Part shown: positions 57,079-64,000 of the stretch, piece by piece
Position numbering within the stretch: position 1 is the stretch's first letter
Layout of the letters: every line of letters starts with the position of its first letter
Source: a bacterium HR28
GTDB lineage: Bacteria; Chloroflexota; Chloroflexia; Thermomicrobiales; Thermomicrobiaceae
Reading direction: 5' to 3'
Assembly (NCBI GenBank): GCA_002898255.1
Contig: BEIE01000005.1
Span: 62,001 to 126,000 of the forward strand
Length of the DNA stretch: 64,000 bases
Notes under the pieces: model-generated
What the model was told of the DNA's origin: nothing
Databases searched by the model: none
What the model saw: only the letters and a program-made list of their open reading frames with translations
Program-made: the position numbers and the translations under genes

Positions 57079-58005
57079 ATGCAGGGACACTTGACCGAGC
57101 GTGGTCTCGCAATCCTCCAAGAGATTTCCGAAGTCTGGCCATCCGCTGCACCGGCACGCATTCGTCCGGTTTATGACGACCTGCGAACAGCTTTGCATAC
57201 GCCGGACGTGCCGTTCGCGTTCCGTTTCCTGGCACACTGGCCGCCGTACCTGGCCTACGCCGTTCGTCAGTTCAGTCCCTTCGTCCGCTCACTCGCTTTC
57301 GAGGATGCTGCCGATACGCTCCGTGCCGAAGCGGCGTCGGCACTGGCTCAGACGCCGCAGAGTCCTGCCTTCGAGCCGGTTCGCGCGCTTGTCTTGCGTG
57401 AGCACTACCTGGCTCCCAAGGTATTGCTCATCCTGACTGCCTTTGCGGTAGGACTCCGCGGCCGGACCAGCGAGGCTGCACCGCCTCTGGGCACGACGCT
57501 GCCGACCCCGGAACCGATTCCGGTACGACCGGCTGAGCTCCCGCGTGCACTCGACGAGCGGATCGTACCCCTGCCAGAAATTGGCCTGATAAGCGACAAG
57601 GCACAAGCGCTGCTTGACGAACTCGCTGCACTGCGCGGCATTCCGTCTCTTGACGACTTCAGCCGTGCGCTCGCCGTACAGGATCTCCGCGCCCTCAGCG
57701 CGCTGAACGCGTTACGGCGAACGCTACCTGCGGACCTCTTGGCCACGGTCCGACGCCAGCTTCTCGAACTGGCGGACCGAGCTATCCGGCGTTTGACGCT
57801 GCCCGGCAGCAAGGTGCTCCCCGACTTCATGGTGCCGAACTCCGCGCTGCCGGACATCGAGGCTGCCGTTACCGCACTACAAGCGATCGCGCTGGAAGTC
57901 CTCATCGATGCCACGCTGGGTCGTGTGGCCATGGACGGTGCGAGTGCTGCACAACGCTCCCCCTACCCGATCACCGTGGGGGCACAACAGGAAACAGGCG
58001 CGTGA
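57079..58005 (+). CDS. DehI-like group I haloacid dehalogenase-family protein
   Basis: A 308-residue helical protein. Two repeats about 130 residues long each have an R-x-x-Y or L-L-x-E helix followed by a P-x-Y-L helix (AHWPPYLAYAVRQFSPFVRS), the pattern of DehI. DehI hydrolyses 2-haloacids, and the family contains many proteins of other or unknown role. I cannot confirm the catalytic Asp, so function is tentative. The ATG at 57079 follows GAGGAG. Its 3' end overlaps the convergent CcdA-type gene by 35 bases. Confidence 0.55.
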   Translation: MQGHLTERGLAILQEISEVWPSAAPARIRPVYDDLRTALHTPDVPFAFRFLAHWPPYLAYAVRQFSPFVRSLAFEDAADTLRAEAASALAQTPQSPAFEPVRALVLREHYLAPKVLLILTAFAVGLRGRTSEAAPPLGTTLPTPEPIPVRPAELPRALDERIVPLPEIGLISDKAQALLDELAALRGIPSLDDFSRALAVQDLRALSALNALRRTLPADLLATVRRQLLELADRAIRRLTLPGSKVLPDFMVPNSALPDIEAAVTALQAIALEVLIDATLGRVAMDGASAAQRSPYPITVGAQQETGA

Positions 58006-58831
58006 ACGGCTCTGGCCAAGCTGCAGTTGTCAAGTAATAGGCCGCGAGCAGAATCAACACGATCGCAGACCAGCGTCGCAGCATGGCCGCGGTCGCCCTA
58101 GCTCGCGCACGAACCGCTGCCCCACTCCGTCCCGACAGTGCCACAATGCTCGCAAGGCCGAGAACGAAACTCAGCGCAGCCACTGCGAAGGCAACGAGGG
58201 CCCAGCGAGTACTGAGTAACGCACCAGTGTGCATGGCCAGACCGGCCACGATTGGCCCCGTTCAGCCGAACCCCGCTACGCTATAGCCGATACCACCCAA
58301 TACTGCTTGCCCGAACGAAGCTACCCCCGTTCTCCGGACAATCTGACGTCCCCATCGACTCAGCCAGCCAAGTGGGAATGTCCAGACACCGATTTGCGCG
58401 GCTGCCAATGCAAGCAGAACCAGGCCGACAAGTGTCCGTAAGAGACGGCCAGGAAGACTGGGGAATGTCACTCCCACCAGGATCTTTCCCGCGCCAAGTC
58501 CCACCAGTATCCCAAGGACGGCAAAGAAGGTGCTTGCTCCAATAGCAACTCCGAGGACACGCCAATATAACCCACCTTGGGGTTGGGGCCTTGACACAGT
58601 CGCGCCGGTACCAAAAGTCGCCAGTAAGAGGGGGAAAGAGCAGGGGGAAAACAAACTTGCCAAGCCAGCAAGAACAGCGAGCGGGAAAACCAGCCCGACA
58701 TCGAGCGGGGGTAATGCAAATCGCGGATAGTGCACGTAGGCCAACCAGTAGGCAAGGAGAGCCACCATACCAACAAGGAACGTCGCGATCACGAACATGA
58801 ACAGGGTTCTCCAGTCTGTAGCTCGCCTCAT
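57971..58831 (-). CDS. CcdA/DsbD-beta-type membrane protein, predicted selenoprotein
   Basis: Moves reducing equivalents across the membrane through two redox residues in different helices. The full frame is 287 codons with an in-frame TGA (58264-58262) as codon 190. Cys64 lies in FSPCSFP (helix 2) and the TGA in VAGFG-TGA-TGPIVAG (helix 5), where the family has Cys: spacing 126, close to the Cys163/Cys285 of DsbD. Seven membrane segments are predicted. A GGUCU-loop hairpin follows the TGA. I read the product as 286 residues with Sec190. The alternative is a nonsense mutation, but coding continues in frame with full membrane character for 96 codons. The ATG at 58831 is used; a GTG at 58849 is possible. 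Confidence 0.82.
58230..58264 (-). promoter_or_regulatory. bacterial SECIS-like hairpin for Sec190
   Basis: After the UGA come 18 bases, ending in UGGCC, then the loop GGUCU (58243-58239) and GGCCA (58238-58234). A C-G and G-U pair can extend the stem. In E. coli fdhF the GGUCU also begins at base 19 after the UGA. Some of this sequence also encodes V-A-G-L, so part of the match could be coincidence. Confidence 0.75.
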
Positions 58832-58967
58832 CGTGTCTACCCCCGCCACACTGATACCGACCGGCGCCGCGTGGTCCGCATCTCATGGTCTGACTGCGGA
58901 GAGAGATATCAATGGAAACCACTCGTCTATCATTCGTGCATGAACAGGAGCTCAGGAAGTTGATTTG

Positions 58968-58987
58968 ATTATACCCCTTGGGGGTAT
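58968..58987. promoter_or_regulatory. CsoR/CstR-like operator and promoter of the CcdA-type gene
   Basis: The palindrome ATACCCC-N3-GGGGTAT (58971-58987) matches the form of CsoR/CstR-family operators. On the minus strand it contains TATAAT (58973-58968), the -10 of the CcdA-type gene. The site also lies about 20 bases before the osmC start, so one regulator could control both. The regulator is not in the window. Confidence 0.65.
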
Positions 58988-59005
58988 CACGAAGGGGGTC
59001 ATGGC

Positions 59006-59521
59006 GTGGATATCCGAACACTCCAACGGCCGCTCAAGCAACGCTATCGCGAGGAACCTGACGCAGCACGCATCACCTTACGCGCGGTAGCACAGCAGTT
59101 CGACTCGCCACTCCGTTGCCGCATCGAGACGACCGGCGGCACAGTGATCAGTGAAGCTCATCCCGGGGTTGGCGGGCCGGGGACGGCAAGCTGCTCCGGC
59201 GATCTCTTGCTCGCTGCTTTGGCAGCCTGCGCTCAAATCACCTGCCAGATGGTCGCCAACGCTCTTGCCATCCCCATCGAGCACGTCAGCGTGACAGCCG
59301 AAGGTGATCTCGACCTTCGCGGCACGCTCGGCCTCTCGCGTGACGTTCCGGTGGGCTTCCAGACGATCCGCCTCTCGATCGATCTTAGAGCCCCAGAGGC
59401 AACACCGGAACAGCTCGCGAGTCTCCGCGAGAAGACCGAGCAGTTCTGTGTGATCTACCAGACTCTCAGGCAGCCACCGGAAATTACGGTGCACTGGCCG
59501 AGCAATTCCACTCAGCCGTAG
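59006..59521 (+). CDS. OsmC/Ohr-family thiol peroxidase-like protein
   Basis: A 171-residue protein with the OsmC fold. Two cysteines are conserved (CSGDLLLAALAACAQITCQM, about 64-82), the redox pair that reduces organic hydroperoxides or persulfides. The GTG start at 59006 has GGGGG 7 bases upstream. It is divergent from the CcdA-type selenoprotein and shares the operator. The cellular thiol for it is unknown. It overlaps the convergent RraA-like gene by 10 bases. Confidence 0.85.
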   Translation: MDIRTLQRPLKQRYREEPDAARITLRAVAQQFDSPLRCRIETTGGTVISEAHPGVGGPGTASCSGDLLLAALAACAQITCQMVANALAIPIEHVSVTAEGDLDLRGTLGLSRDVPVGFQTIRLSIDLRAPEATPEQLASLREKTEQFCVIYQTLRQPPEITVHWPSNSTQP

Positions 59522-60192
59522 AGCTCGGCCAAGCGCTCGATGGTGAAGCCAGGTGCCTGACAGGCCTCAATGATCCGACGCTCCCGCGCCTCGACCTCTT
59601 TGGCTGCACGATAAAGTTCCGAGGCGATCTCGAGCGGGATCTGGATTACGCCGTGCTTATCTCCGTGCAGCAGATCACCTGGATGCACGGTAAGGCCCCC
59701 GACCGTCACCGGTGTACCAAACTCCACGACATGCACATACGCATGAGAAACCTGGACTTGACTGGCAAAGAAGTGGAAACCGAGTCGCTCTACTTCGTCG
59801 AGATCGCGAACACCACCGTTCGTGACGGTTCCGATGCACCCCAGTGCACGATGGATATTTGCATTGACCTCGCCCCAAAAGGAACCGACCGGGGGATCGT
59901 CAAGGTCTTGAATCACGACGATCCGTGGCTCCGGGATCGTCAGAATGTACTCCCACATCGCACGGCGCGGCACAGCCTCGCCCGGTTGGGGTGGTTGCGC
60001 AGCACGGATCTTGGCCGTGACAGCATAGCCGACCATCGTCCCGAGGTGGGGAAACATGCATTTGATGCTTGCGTCCATAAACCCAACGTTACGCGGTCGG
60101 ACGTTGAACGTTTCAATCGCATTGGCCACCGTCGGTGTCGTGAGCGTCTGCAACGCTTTCAGTATCTCCGGTGCGAGCGGCGCTTTCGGCAT
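59512..60192 (-). CDS. RraA-like family protein
   Basis: A 226-residue protein of the RraA/HMG-aldolase fold. It has the NGGVRDLDEVERLG region with the conserved Arg-Asp and GDLLHGDKHGVIQIP. The family includes 4-hydroxy-4-methyl-2-oxoglutarate aldolases and RNase E regulators; the exact one here cannot be told. The ATG at 60192 follows GGAGGGAG. An aldolase in aromatic ring-fission pathways is possible. Confidence 0.78.
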   Translation of the reverse strand: MPKAPLAPEILKALQTLTTPTVANAIETFNVRPRNVGFMDASIKCMFPHLGTMVGYAVTAKIRAAQPPQPGEAVPRRAMWEYILTIPEPRIVVIQDLDDPPVGSFWGEVNANIHRALGCIGTVTNGGVRDLDEVERLGFHFFASQVQVSHAYVHVVEFGTPVTVGGLTVHPGDLLHGDKHGVIQIPLEIASELYRAAKEVEARERRIIEACQAPGFTIERLAELYG

Positions 60193-60335
60193 CGCTCTCC
60201 CTCCTCGCTTCGGACCCTTCCCTAGGCGCGCATCATACCGGAGTTGCGACAATCGCGCATCCATCAGGACTCGTCGAACCGATCCGTTCGCAGTAGGATG
60301 CGGTGCGGATAACGGCACAGCCGCGGAGGGGTGTC

Positions 60336-61925
60336 ATGGAGGTATCCCAGCTTGTGGAGCTCGCTCGCCAGAACCTCGCAGCGCTTGATATCCCAGTGAC
60401 CGAGGAGGAACTGGAGCGTGCCCGTGAGGGCGGATTCTTCGCTACAGCTTTGGCCTTTCAGCAGCTACTGGAGCAACAGTCAGCGGACGACGAACTCCCC
60501 GACCTCTTCGGTGAGCGCTTGCTTGTCACTGCCGAGCCACCTACTCCGCACGCGGTCGGGAACGGCACTGCACCCGACATCCTCACACTGGCCGCCGCTC
60601 TCCGCCGACGAGAGACGAGTAGCCGCGAACTCGTCCACCAGGCACTTCAGCACATCGCGCAGCGGGATGGTGAACTCAATGCATTCCAGCTGGTCCTGCC
60701 AGAGCAGGCGATGGTGCAGGCCACGCAGGCCGACGAAGAACTCGCTCGCGGGGTCGATCGTGGACCGCTGCATGGTCTCCCGGTCGCGCTCAAGGACCTG
60801 ATCGACTTGGCAGGCACGCCGACGACTGCTGGATCGGCCATCCTCGCCACCACACTCGCCGAGCGTGATGCAACTGTTGTCGAACGCCTCCGCGCAGCAG
60901 GAGCGATCATCATCGGCAAAACGCGCCTTCCGGAGTTCGCTTACTCGGGCGCTTCCAACAACCCACACTACGGTCCGGTGCGAAACCCTCGTGCTCCTGA
61001 CCGCGATAGCGGTGGCTCGTCGAGCGGTTCGGCCGCAGCCGTCGCCGCTGGAATGGTGGTTATGGCAATCGGTTCCGACACTGGTGGCTCAATTCGCATT
61101 CCGGCAGCGTACTGCGGGCTGGTCGGTCTCAAGCCGACGTACGGTCGCGTCAGTCTCCTCGGGGTCTTTCCGTTGGCTTGGTCACTCGATCACCTTGGCC
61201 CGATCACCCGCACCGTCACCGATGCCGCCGTGTCGCTGGCCGCGATCGCTGGTGTTGACGCCCGTGACCCGCGTACCCGCGACCATCCACTCCCCGACCT
61301 GCAAGCAGCCGCCGCAGCAGATCGGATCGAGGGACGTATCGGCATCGTGCGCTCCTTCGGCAGTGAAGAGGCGCTGGCCGAGCCGGCAGTGATTCACGCC
61401 ACGAACGCTGCAGTTCAGACACTTGCAGACGCTGGAGCGGAACTCGAGTGGATTGATCTCCCCGAACTTGGCCAGCTTCGTATCCTCAGCGCGACGATCT
61501 CGCAGCTTGAAGCTGCCGCAGTGCATGCTCCCACGGCACGCGAGCGCTGGTCGCGATATGGCGACTTCTTCCGGCTCCGCCTCATCGGCTGCTTCGCCTA
61601 TCCTTCCTGGGCTTATCTTGCTGCCCAGCGACTGGCGAGGCGTGCGCGGGCGAGCCTCCAGCACATCCTGGATGTGCGGCGCCTTCACCTCCTCGCATTG
61701 CCCACTGCTCCATCCGTGGCACCGCCGCTCGGCCAGTGGTCACCGCGCGCGAGCTGGTTGACCTCGCCGTTCAATCTCCTCGGCTGGCCGGTTATCAGCG
61801 TGCCGGCAGGCCAAGACGACAGTGGACTCCCGATCGGGCTCCAGCTTGTCGCGCGCCCCTGGCGCGAAGACCTGGTGATCACTGCCGCTCGCATTGTCGA
61901 ACAAGGAGCGAAGATTGCGTCGTGA
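60336..61925 (+). CDS. amidase signature family protein
   Basis: A 529-residue amidase, hydrolysing a carboxamide. The Ser-cisSer-Lys triad is visible: Lys in VALKDLIDLAG, the cis-Ser/Gly-Ser stretch in RDSGGSSSGSAAAVAAG and the nucleophile region GSDTGGSIRIPAAYCG. It has an extra N-terminal part of about 80 residues that is acidic and helical. It could be GatA-like, but no gatB or gatC is adjacent, so a stand-alone amidase is preferred. The ATG at 60336 has GGAGGGG. Confidence 0.88.
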   Translation: MEVSQLVELARQNLAALDIPVTEEELERAREGGFFATALAFQQLLEQQSADDELPDLFGERLLVTAEPPTPHAVGNGTAPDILTLAAALRRRETSSRELVHQALQHIAQRDGELNAFQLVLPEQAMVQATQADEELARGVDRGPLHGLPVALKDLIDLAGTPTTAGSAILATTLAERDATVVERLRAAGAIIIGKTRLPEFAYSGASNNPHYGPVRNPRAPDRDSGGSSSGSAAAVAAGMVVMAIGSDTGGSIRIPAAYCGLVGLKPTYGRVSLLGVFPLAWSLDHLGPITRTVTDAAVSLAAIAGVDARDPRTRDHPLPDLQAAAAADRIEGRIGIVRSFGSEEALAEPAVIHATNAAVQTLADAGAELEWIDLPELGQLRILSATISQLEAAAVHAPTARERWSRYGDFFRLRLIGCFAYPSWAYLAAQRLARRARASLQHILDVRRLHLLALPTAPSVAPPLGQWSPRASWLTSPFNLLGWPVISVPAGQDDSGLPIGLQLVARPWREDLVITAARIVEQGAKIAS

Positions 61926-62146
61926 CGCAAGATGCCTCAGCACCAGGTGACGACACGAGACCTGCCACGGTCACTGGAGCCGTTCACGCAGCTACGCGAG
62001 AGCTCCACTGGCTACCGGATTCCAACCAGAACTTCCCCACCGCATCTCAGCAGCTCAAGCAGCGTGCGCAGAACGGGAGAGCCACAGAAGCAGGTGCAAA
62101 GGCACAATCCGAATCACCTGTAGAAAGAACGCGCCGAGTCACTTGA
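61922..62146 (+). CDS. possible 74-residue protein overlapping the amidase stop
   Basis: A GTG at 61922 overlaps the amidase stop (GTGA) and opens a 74-codon frame rich in Ala, Gln, Thr and Arg ([21 protein letters not shown]). No family recognised and it is of low complexity. The overlap favours translation; I am not sure. Confidence 0.3.
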   Translation: MTQDASAPGDDTRPATVTGAVHAATRELHWLPDSNQNFPTASQQLKQRAQNGRATEAGAKAQSESPVERTRRVT

Positions 62147-62345
62147 ATGCGTACGGTCGTGGATAGCCGTGCCCGTCACTGCCTCCTCACCGGTTGAGCC
62201 GGGGAGCGAGAATCACCGGACACCCTTTCCATTTCCAAGGCTGTGGGTCATACTTCAACCGAGCGGTGCTCTTAGCTACTCGAGAAGAGGATCGTCTATT
62301 GGCACCGCTCACCGGTCGGTTCGACGAGGGAAAGGGAGGGTCACA
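62147..62345 (+). other. leader of the superoxide dismutase gene
   Basis: About 200 bases with no gene. GGGAAAGGGAGG lies just before the sod ATG. Confidence 0.45.
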
Positions 62346-62963
62346 ATGCCGTACGAACTCCCACCGCTTCCGTACCCCTACGACGCGCTAGAGCCATATA
62401 TCGACGCTCGCACGATGGAGATCCACCACACAGGGCACCACGGTGCTTATGTGCGCAATGTGAACGCCGCGCTCGAGAAGCATCCGGAACTCCCGGCAAT
62501 GCCGATCGAGGAGCTTTTGCGTCGCATCAACGAGGTGCCAGAAGATATTCGCACGGCCGTGCGCAATAACGGTGGCGGCCATGCGAACCACACCATCTTC
62601 TGGCAGATCATGGGGCCCAATGCCGGCGGGGAACCAACCGGTGATCTTGCGCAGGCCATCACCGAGACCTTTGGTAGCTTCCAGCAGTTTAAGGAGCAGT
62701 TCTCCGCTGCTGCCGCTGGCGTGTTCGGCTCTGGATGGGCATGGCTGGTACTAGATCAGAATGGAAAGCTCCAGATCATCACGCGACCCAATCAGGACAG
62801 CCCATACATGGACAACCTTTATCCTGTGATGGGGCTCGACGTTTGGGAGCATGCGTATTATCTCAAGTACCAGAACCGGCGGCCGGAATATATCGCGAAT
62901 TGGTGGAACGTCGTGAACTGGGACGCAGTCGCCCAGCGTTACCGCGAGGGGCTGAAGCGCTAA
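62346..62963 (+). CDS. sodA: superoxide dismutase (Mn/Fe family)
   Basis: Converts superoxide to oxygen and peroxide. The 205-residue protein has metal ligands His27 (EIHHTGHH), His in [10 protein letters not shown], and Asp/His in [13 protein letters not shown]. The nearby Gly-Gly-His and Gln/Gly pattern leans to Mn, but cambialism is possible. The ATG at 62346 is preceded by GGGAAAGGGAGG. A strong terminator follows 20 bases past the stop. Confidence 0.95.
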   Translation: MPYELPPLPYPYDALEPYIDARTMEIHHTGHHGAYVRNVNAALEKHPELPAMPIEELLRRINEVPEDIRTAVRNNGGGHANHTIFWQIMGPNAGGEPTGDLAQAITETFGSFQQFKEQFSAAAAGVFGSGWAWLVLDQNGKLQIITRPNQDSPYMDNLYPVMGLDVWEHAYYLKYQNRRPEYIANWWNVVNWDAVAQRYREGLKR

Positions 62964-62982
62964 ACCGCACCTCCGACAGTGT

Positions 62983-63014
62983 GCGGGCACCAGGAGCGTG
63001 CTCCTGGTGCCCGC
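62983..63014 (+). terminator. terminator of the superoxide dismutase gene
   Basis: A 14-bp perfect stem GCGGGCACCAGGAG/CTCCTGGTGCCCGC with loop CGTG, then ATTTT. Its core GGGCACCAGGA is the same as that of the leader terminator at 6527-6557. Confidence 0.8.
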
Positions 63015-63038
63015 ATTTTGCTATCTCCGGCAAATCGT

Positions 63039-64000
63039 TCATGACTCGACGAGTTCGAGTGGTCGTAAGTTCGCTTCGATCTCTGCTCGCAGTGGCTCCA
63101 GGAACGGTGGTAACGAAAGTCTTTCACCAAGATGCTCAACATCCTCGTCCGTCGTAAAACCTGGACCATCGGTCGCCAATTCATAGAGTACGCCACCTGG
63201 CTCTCGGAAATAGAGCGAACGGAAGTAATAGCGGTCGATCTGCGGAGTCACCGGTATACCAGCCCGCGCGATCCGCTCGCGCCAGGCACGATGCGTTGCA
63301 TCGTCCGGCACCCGGAATGCCACGTGATGGACGCCTCCTGCTCCGAGTTGTGCTCGCGGCAGATCCGCACGCTCTTCCACCACGACCACCGCCCCCGGCC
63401 CCCCAGGACCGGTCTCGTAGATTGCCTGACGGAACCCAAGAGAGCGCTCTTCTCGTCGCCGGAAGCCAAGTACCTCCGTCAGGACACGTACCGTCGGCTC
63501 GAGAGCCCGGACAACGATCGTCACTCCGAAGATCCCCTTGATCTGGTACCGTACTGGCACAGGTGAACGTTCCCAGGGTTGGCCCCCTGATACACCCCCA
63601 TCATCAACAAGCGCGAGCCGCTGTCCCTCTGGATCGCGGAACAGCAAGGCCTCACACCCCGCATACTCCCCACGCTCGATCCCAGGTACGCCGTGTCCAT
63701 CGAGCCAGTCACTCCACCACTCTAGTGCTTCACGGCTGTCAACCCGCAACGCAATACGGGCGATTTCACCGTGCCCCGGTTGGTGTGGTGGAAGATGCGA
63801 CCAGTCGAAGAACGTGACATCCGTCCCTGGACTTCCAACCGCATCGGCATAAAACAGGTGATACGCTGACACATCGTCCTGGTTGACCGTCTTCTTGACA
63901 AGTCGCAGACCGAGTACCCGCGTATAGAAGCGCAGATTCTCGGCCGCCCGACCAGTGACGGCGGTGACATGGTGGATTCCCAACAATGTGAGTTCGTTCA
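63039..64000 (-). CDS. ring-cleaving dioxygenase (VOC family), 5' end cut by the window
   Basis: A MhqO/LinE-type dioxygenase with two VOC modules, acting on quinols or catechols. It has GIHHVTAVTG and AYHLFYADAVGSPGTDVTFFDW near the N-terminus, HHVAFRVPDD and FREPGGVLYELATDGPGF at the C-terminus. The frame is open to the window edge and continues as NELTLLGIHHV; the codon at 64001-63999 ends TG, so the start could be an ATG just outside. Over 320 residues are visible. It converges with sodA, with a terminator between. Confidence 0.83.
   Translation of the reverse strand, partial: NELTLLGIHHVTAVTGRAAENLRFYTRVLGLRLVKKTVNQDDVSAYHLFYADAVGSPGTDVTFFDWSHLPPHQPGHGEIARIALRVDSREALEWWSDWLDGHGVPGIERGEYAGCEALLFRDPEGQRLALVDDGGVSGGQPWERSPVPVRYQIKGIFGVTIVVRALEPTVRVLTEVLGFRRREERSLGFRQAIYETGPGGPGAVVVVEERADLPRAQLGAGGVHHVAFRVPDDATHRAWRERIARAGIPVTPQIDRYYFRSLYFREPGGVLYELATDGPGFTTDEDVEHLGERLSLPPFLEPLRAEIEANLRPLELVES

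Noticed and set aside
57971-58849. Two separate genes (a 195-residue and a 92-residue protein) in the CcdA region
   Set aside because: They share one frame and are split only by the TGA. The second has no ribosome-binding site, and the first would lack the second redox helix.

Overview
The window is a gene-dense chromosomal segment, roughly 60% GC by eye, with no transposase, integrase, phage gene or CRISPR array. The large (Bacillus-type) SRP RNA, Rho, a DinG helicase fused to an exonuclease domain, CitA-free isoleucine synthesis through citramalate, and several Cys-motif and TPR proteins of restricted type suggest a thermophilic Chloroflexota, most likely of the Thermomicrobia. That placement is inference from gene content and style, not a search result.

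Layout. 0-6.5 kb: citramalate synthase (cimA) behind an isoleucine-rich leader peptide and attenuator, an acetolactate-synthase-like ThDP enzyme, a secreted polysaccharide deacetylase, a metallo-beta-lactamase-fold hydrolase, and a SWIM zinc-finger gene behind its own leader terminator. 6.8-10.3 kb: mobA, gamma-glutamyltransferase, SAM hydrolase and a small tail-anchored protein. 10.3-19 kb: TPR protein, miaB, a twin Cys4-motif protein with a RodZ-like protein, lipid kinase, a release-factor-like (baeRF) protein with a 39-residue membrane peptide, coaBC and DUF2085, then tRNA-Glu. 19.5-31.9 kb: sugar nucleotidyltransferase, prmA, rsmE, an ABC-class ATPase, alpha/beta hydrolase, rho, glpX, dinG and an M20 peptidase. 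32.1-36.2 kb: the sdhCDAB operon with a fifth membrane gene, then the SRP RNA on the other strand. 36.3-39.2 kb: a regulator gene with a chain of hairpins behind it. 39.2-49.7 kb: an aromatic catabolism locus: a flavin-dependent phenol hydroxylase (HpaB type), an extradiol dioxygenase and a tautomerase on the + strand, facing an ABC importer operon with two binding proteins, an ACMSD-type amidohydrolase and a CocE-type hydrolase. 49.9-57 kb: GH3 glycosidase, ZIP transporter, larC, rlmN and PrsW. 57-64 kb: a DehI-like protein, a CcdA-type thiol/disulfide membrane protein, OsmC, an RraA-like protein, amidase, superoxide dismutase and a ring-cleaving dioxygenase that runs off the window.

The strongest novelty is the CcdA-type gene at 57971-58831 (- strand). 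It carries an in-frame TGA exactly where the family's second redox cysteine is expected. A hairpin with the loop GGUCU begins at the same distance after the UGA as in the E. coli fdhF SECIS. I read it as a selenoprotein with a Cys64/Sec190 redox pair. It is divergent from osmC, and a CsoR/CstR-like palindrome lies between the two, which suggests a thiol, persulfide or copper response module.

Other second-look items are the cimA isoleucine attenuator, with a 12-bp antiterminator; twin hairpins with the same 14-nt loop between the hydroxylase and the ring-cleavage gene; the six-hairpin tail of the ArsR-type regulator gene and the palindrome over its promoter; and the leader terminator of the SWIM gene.
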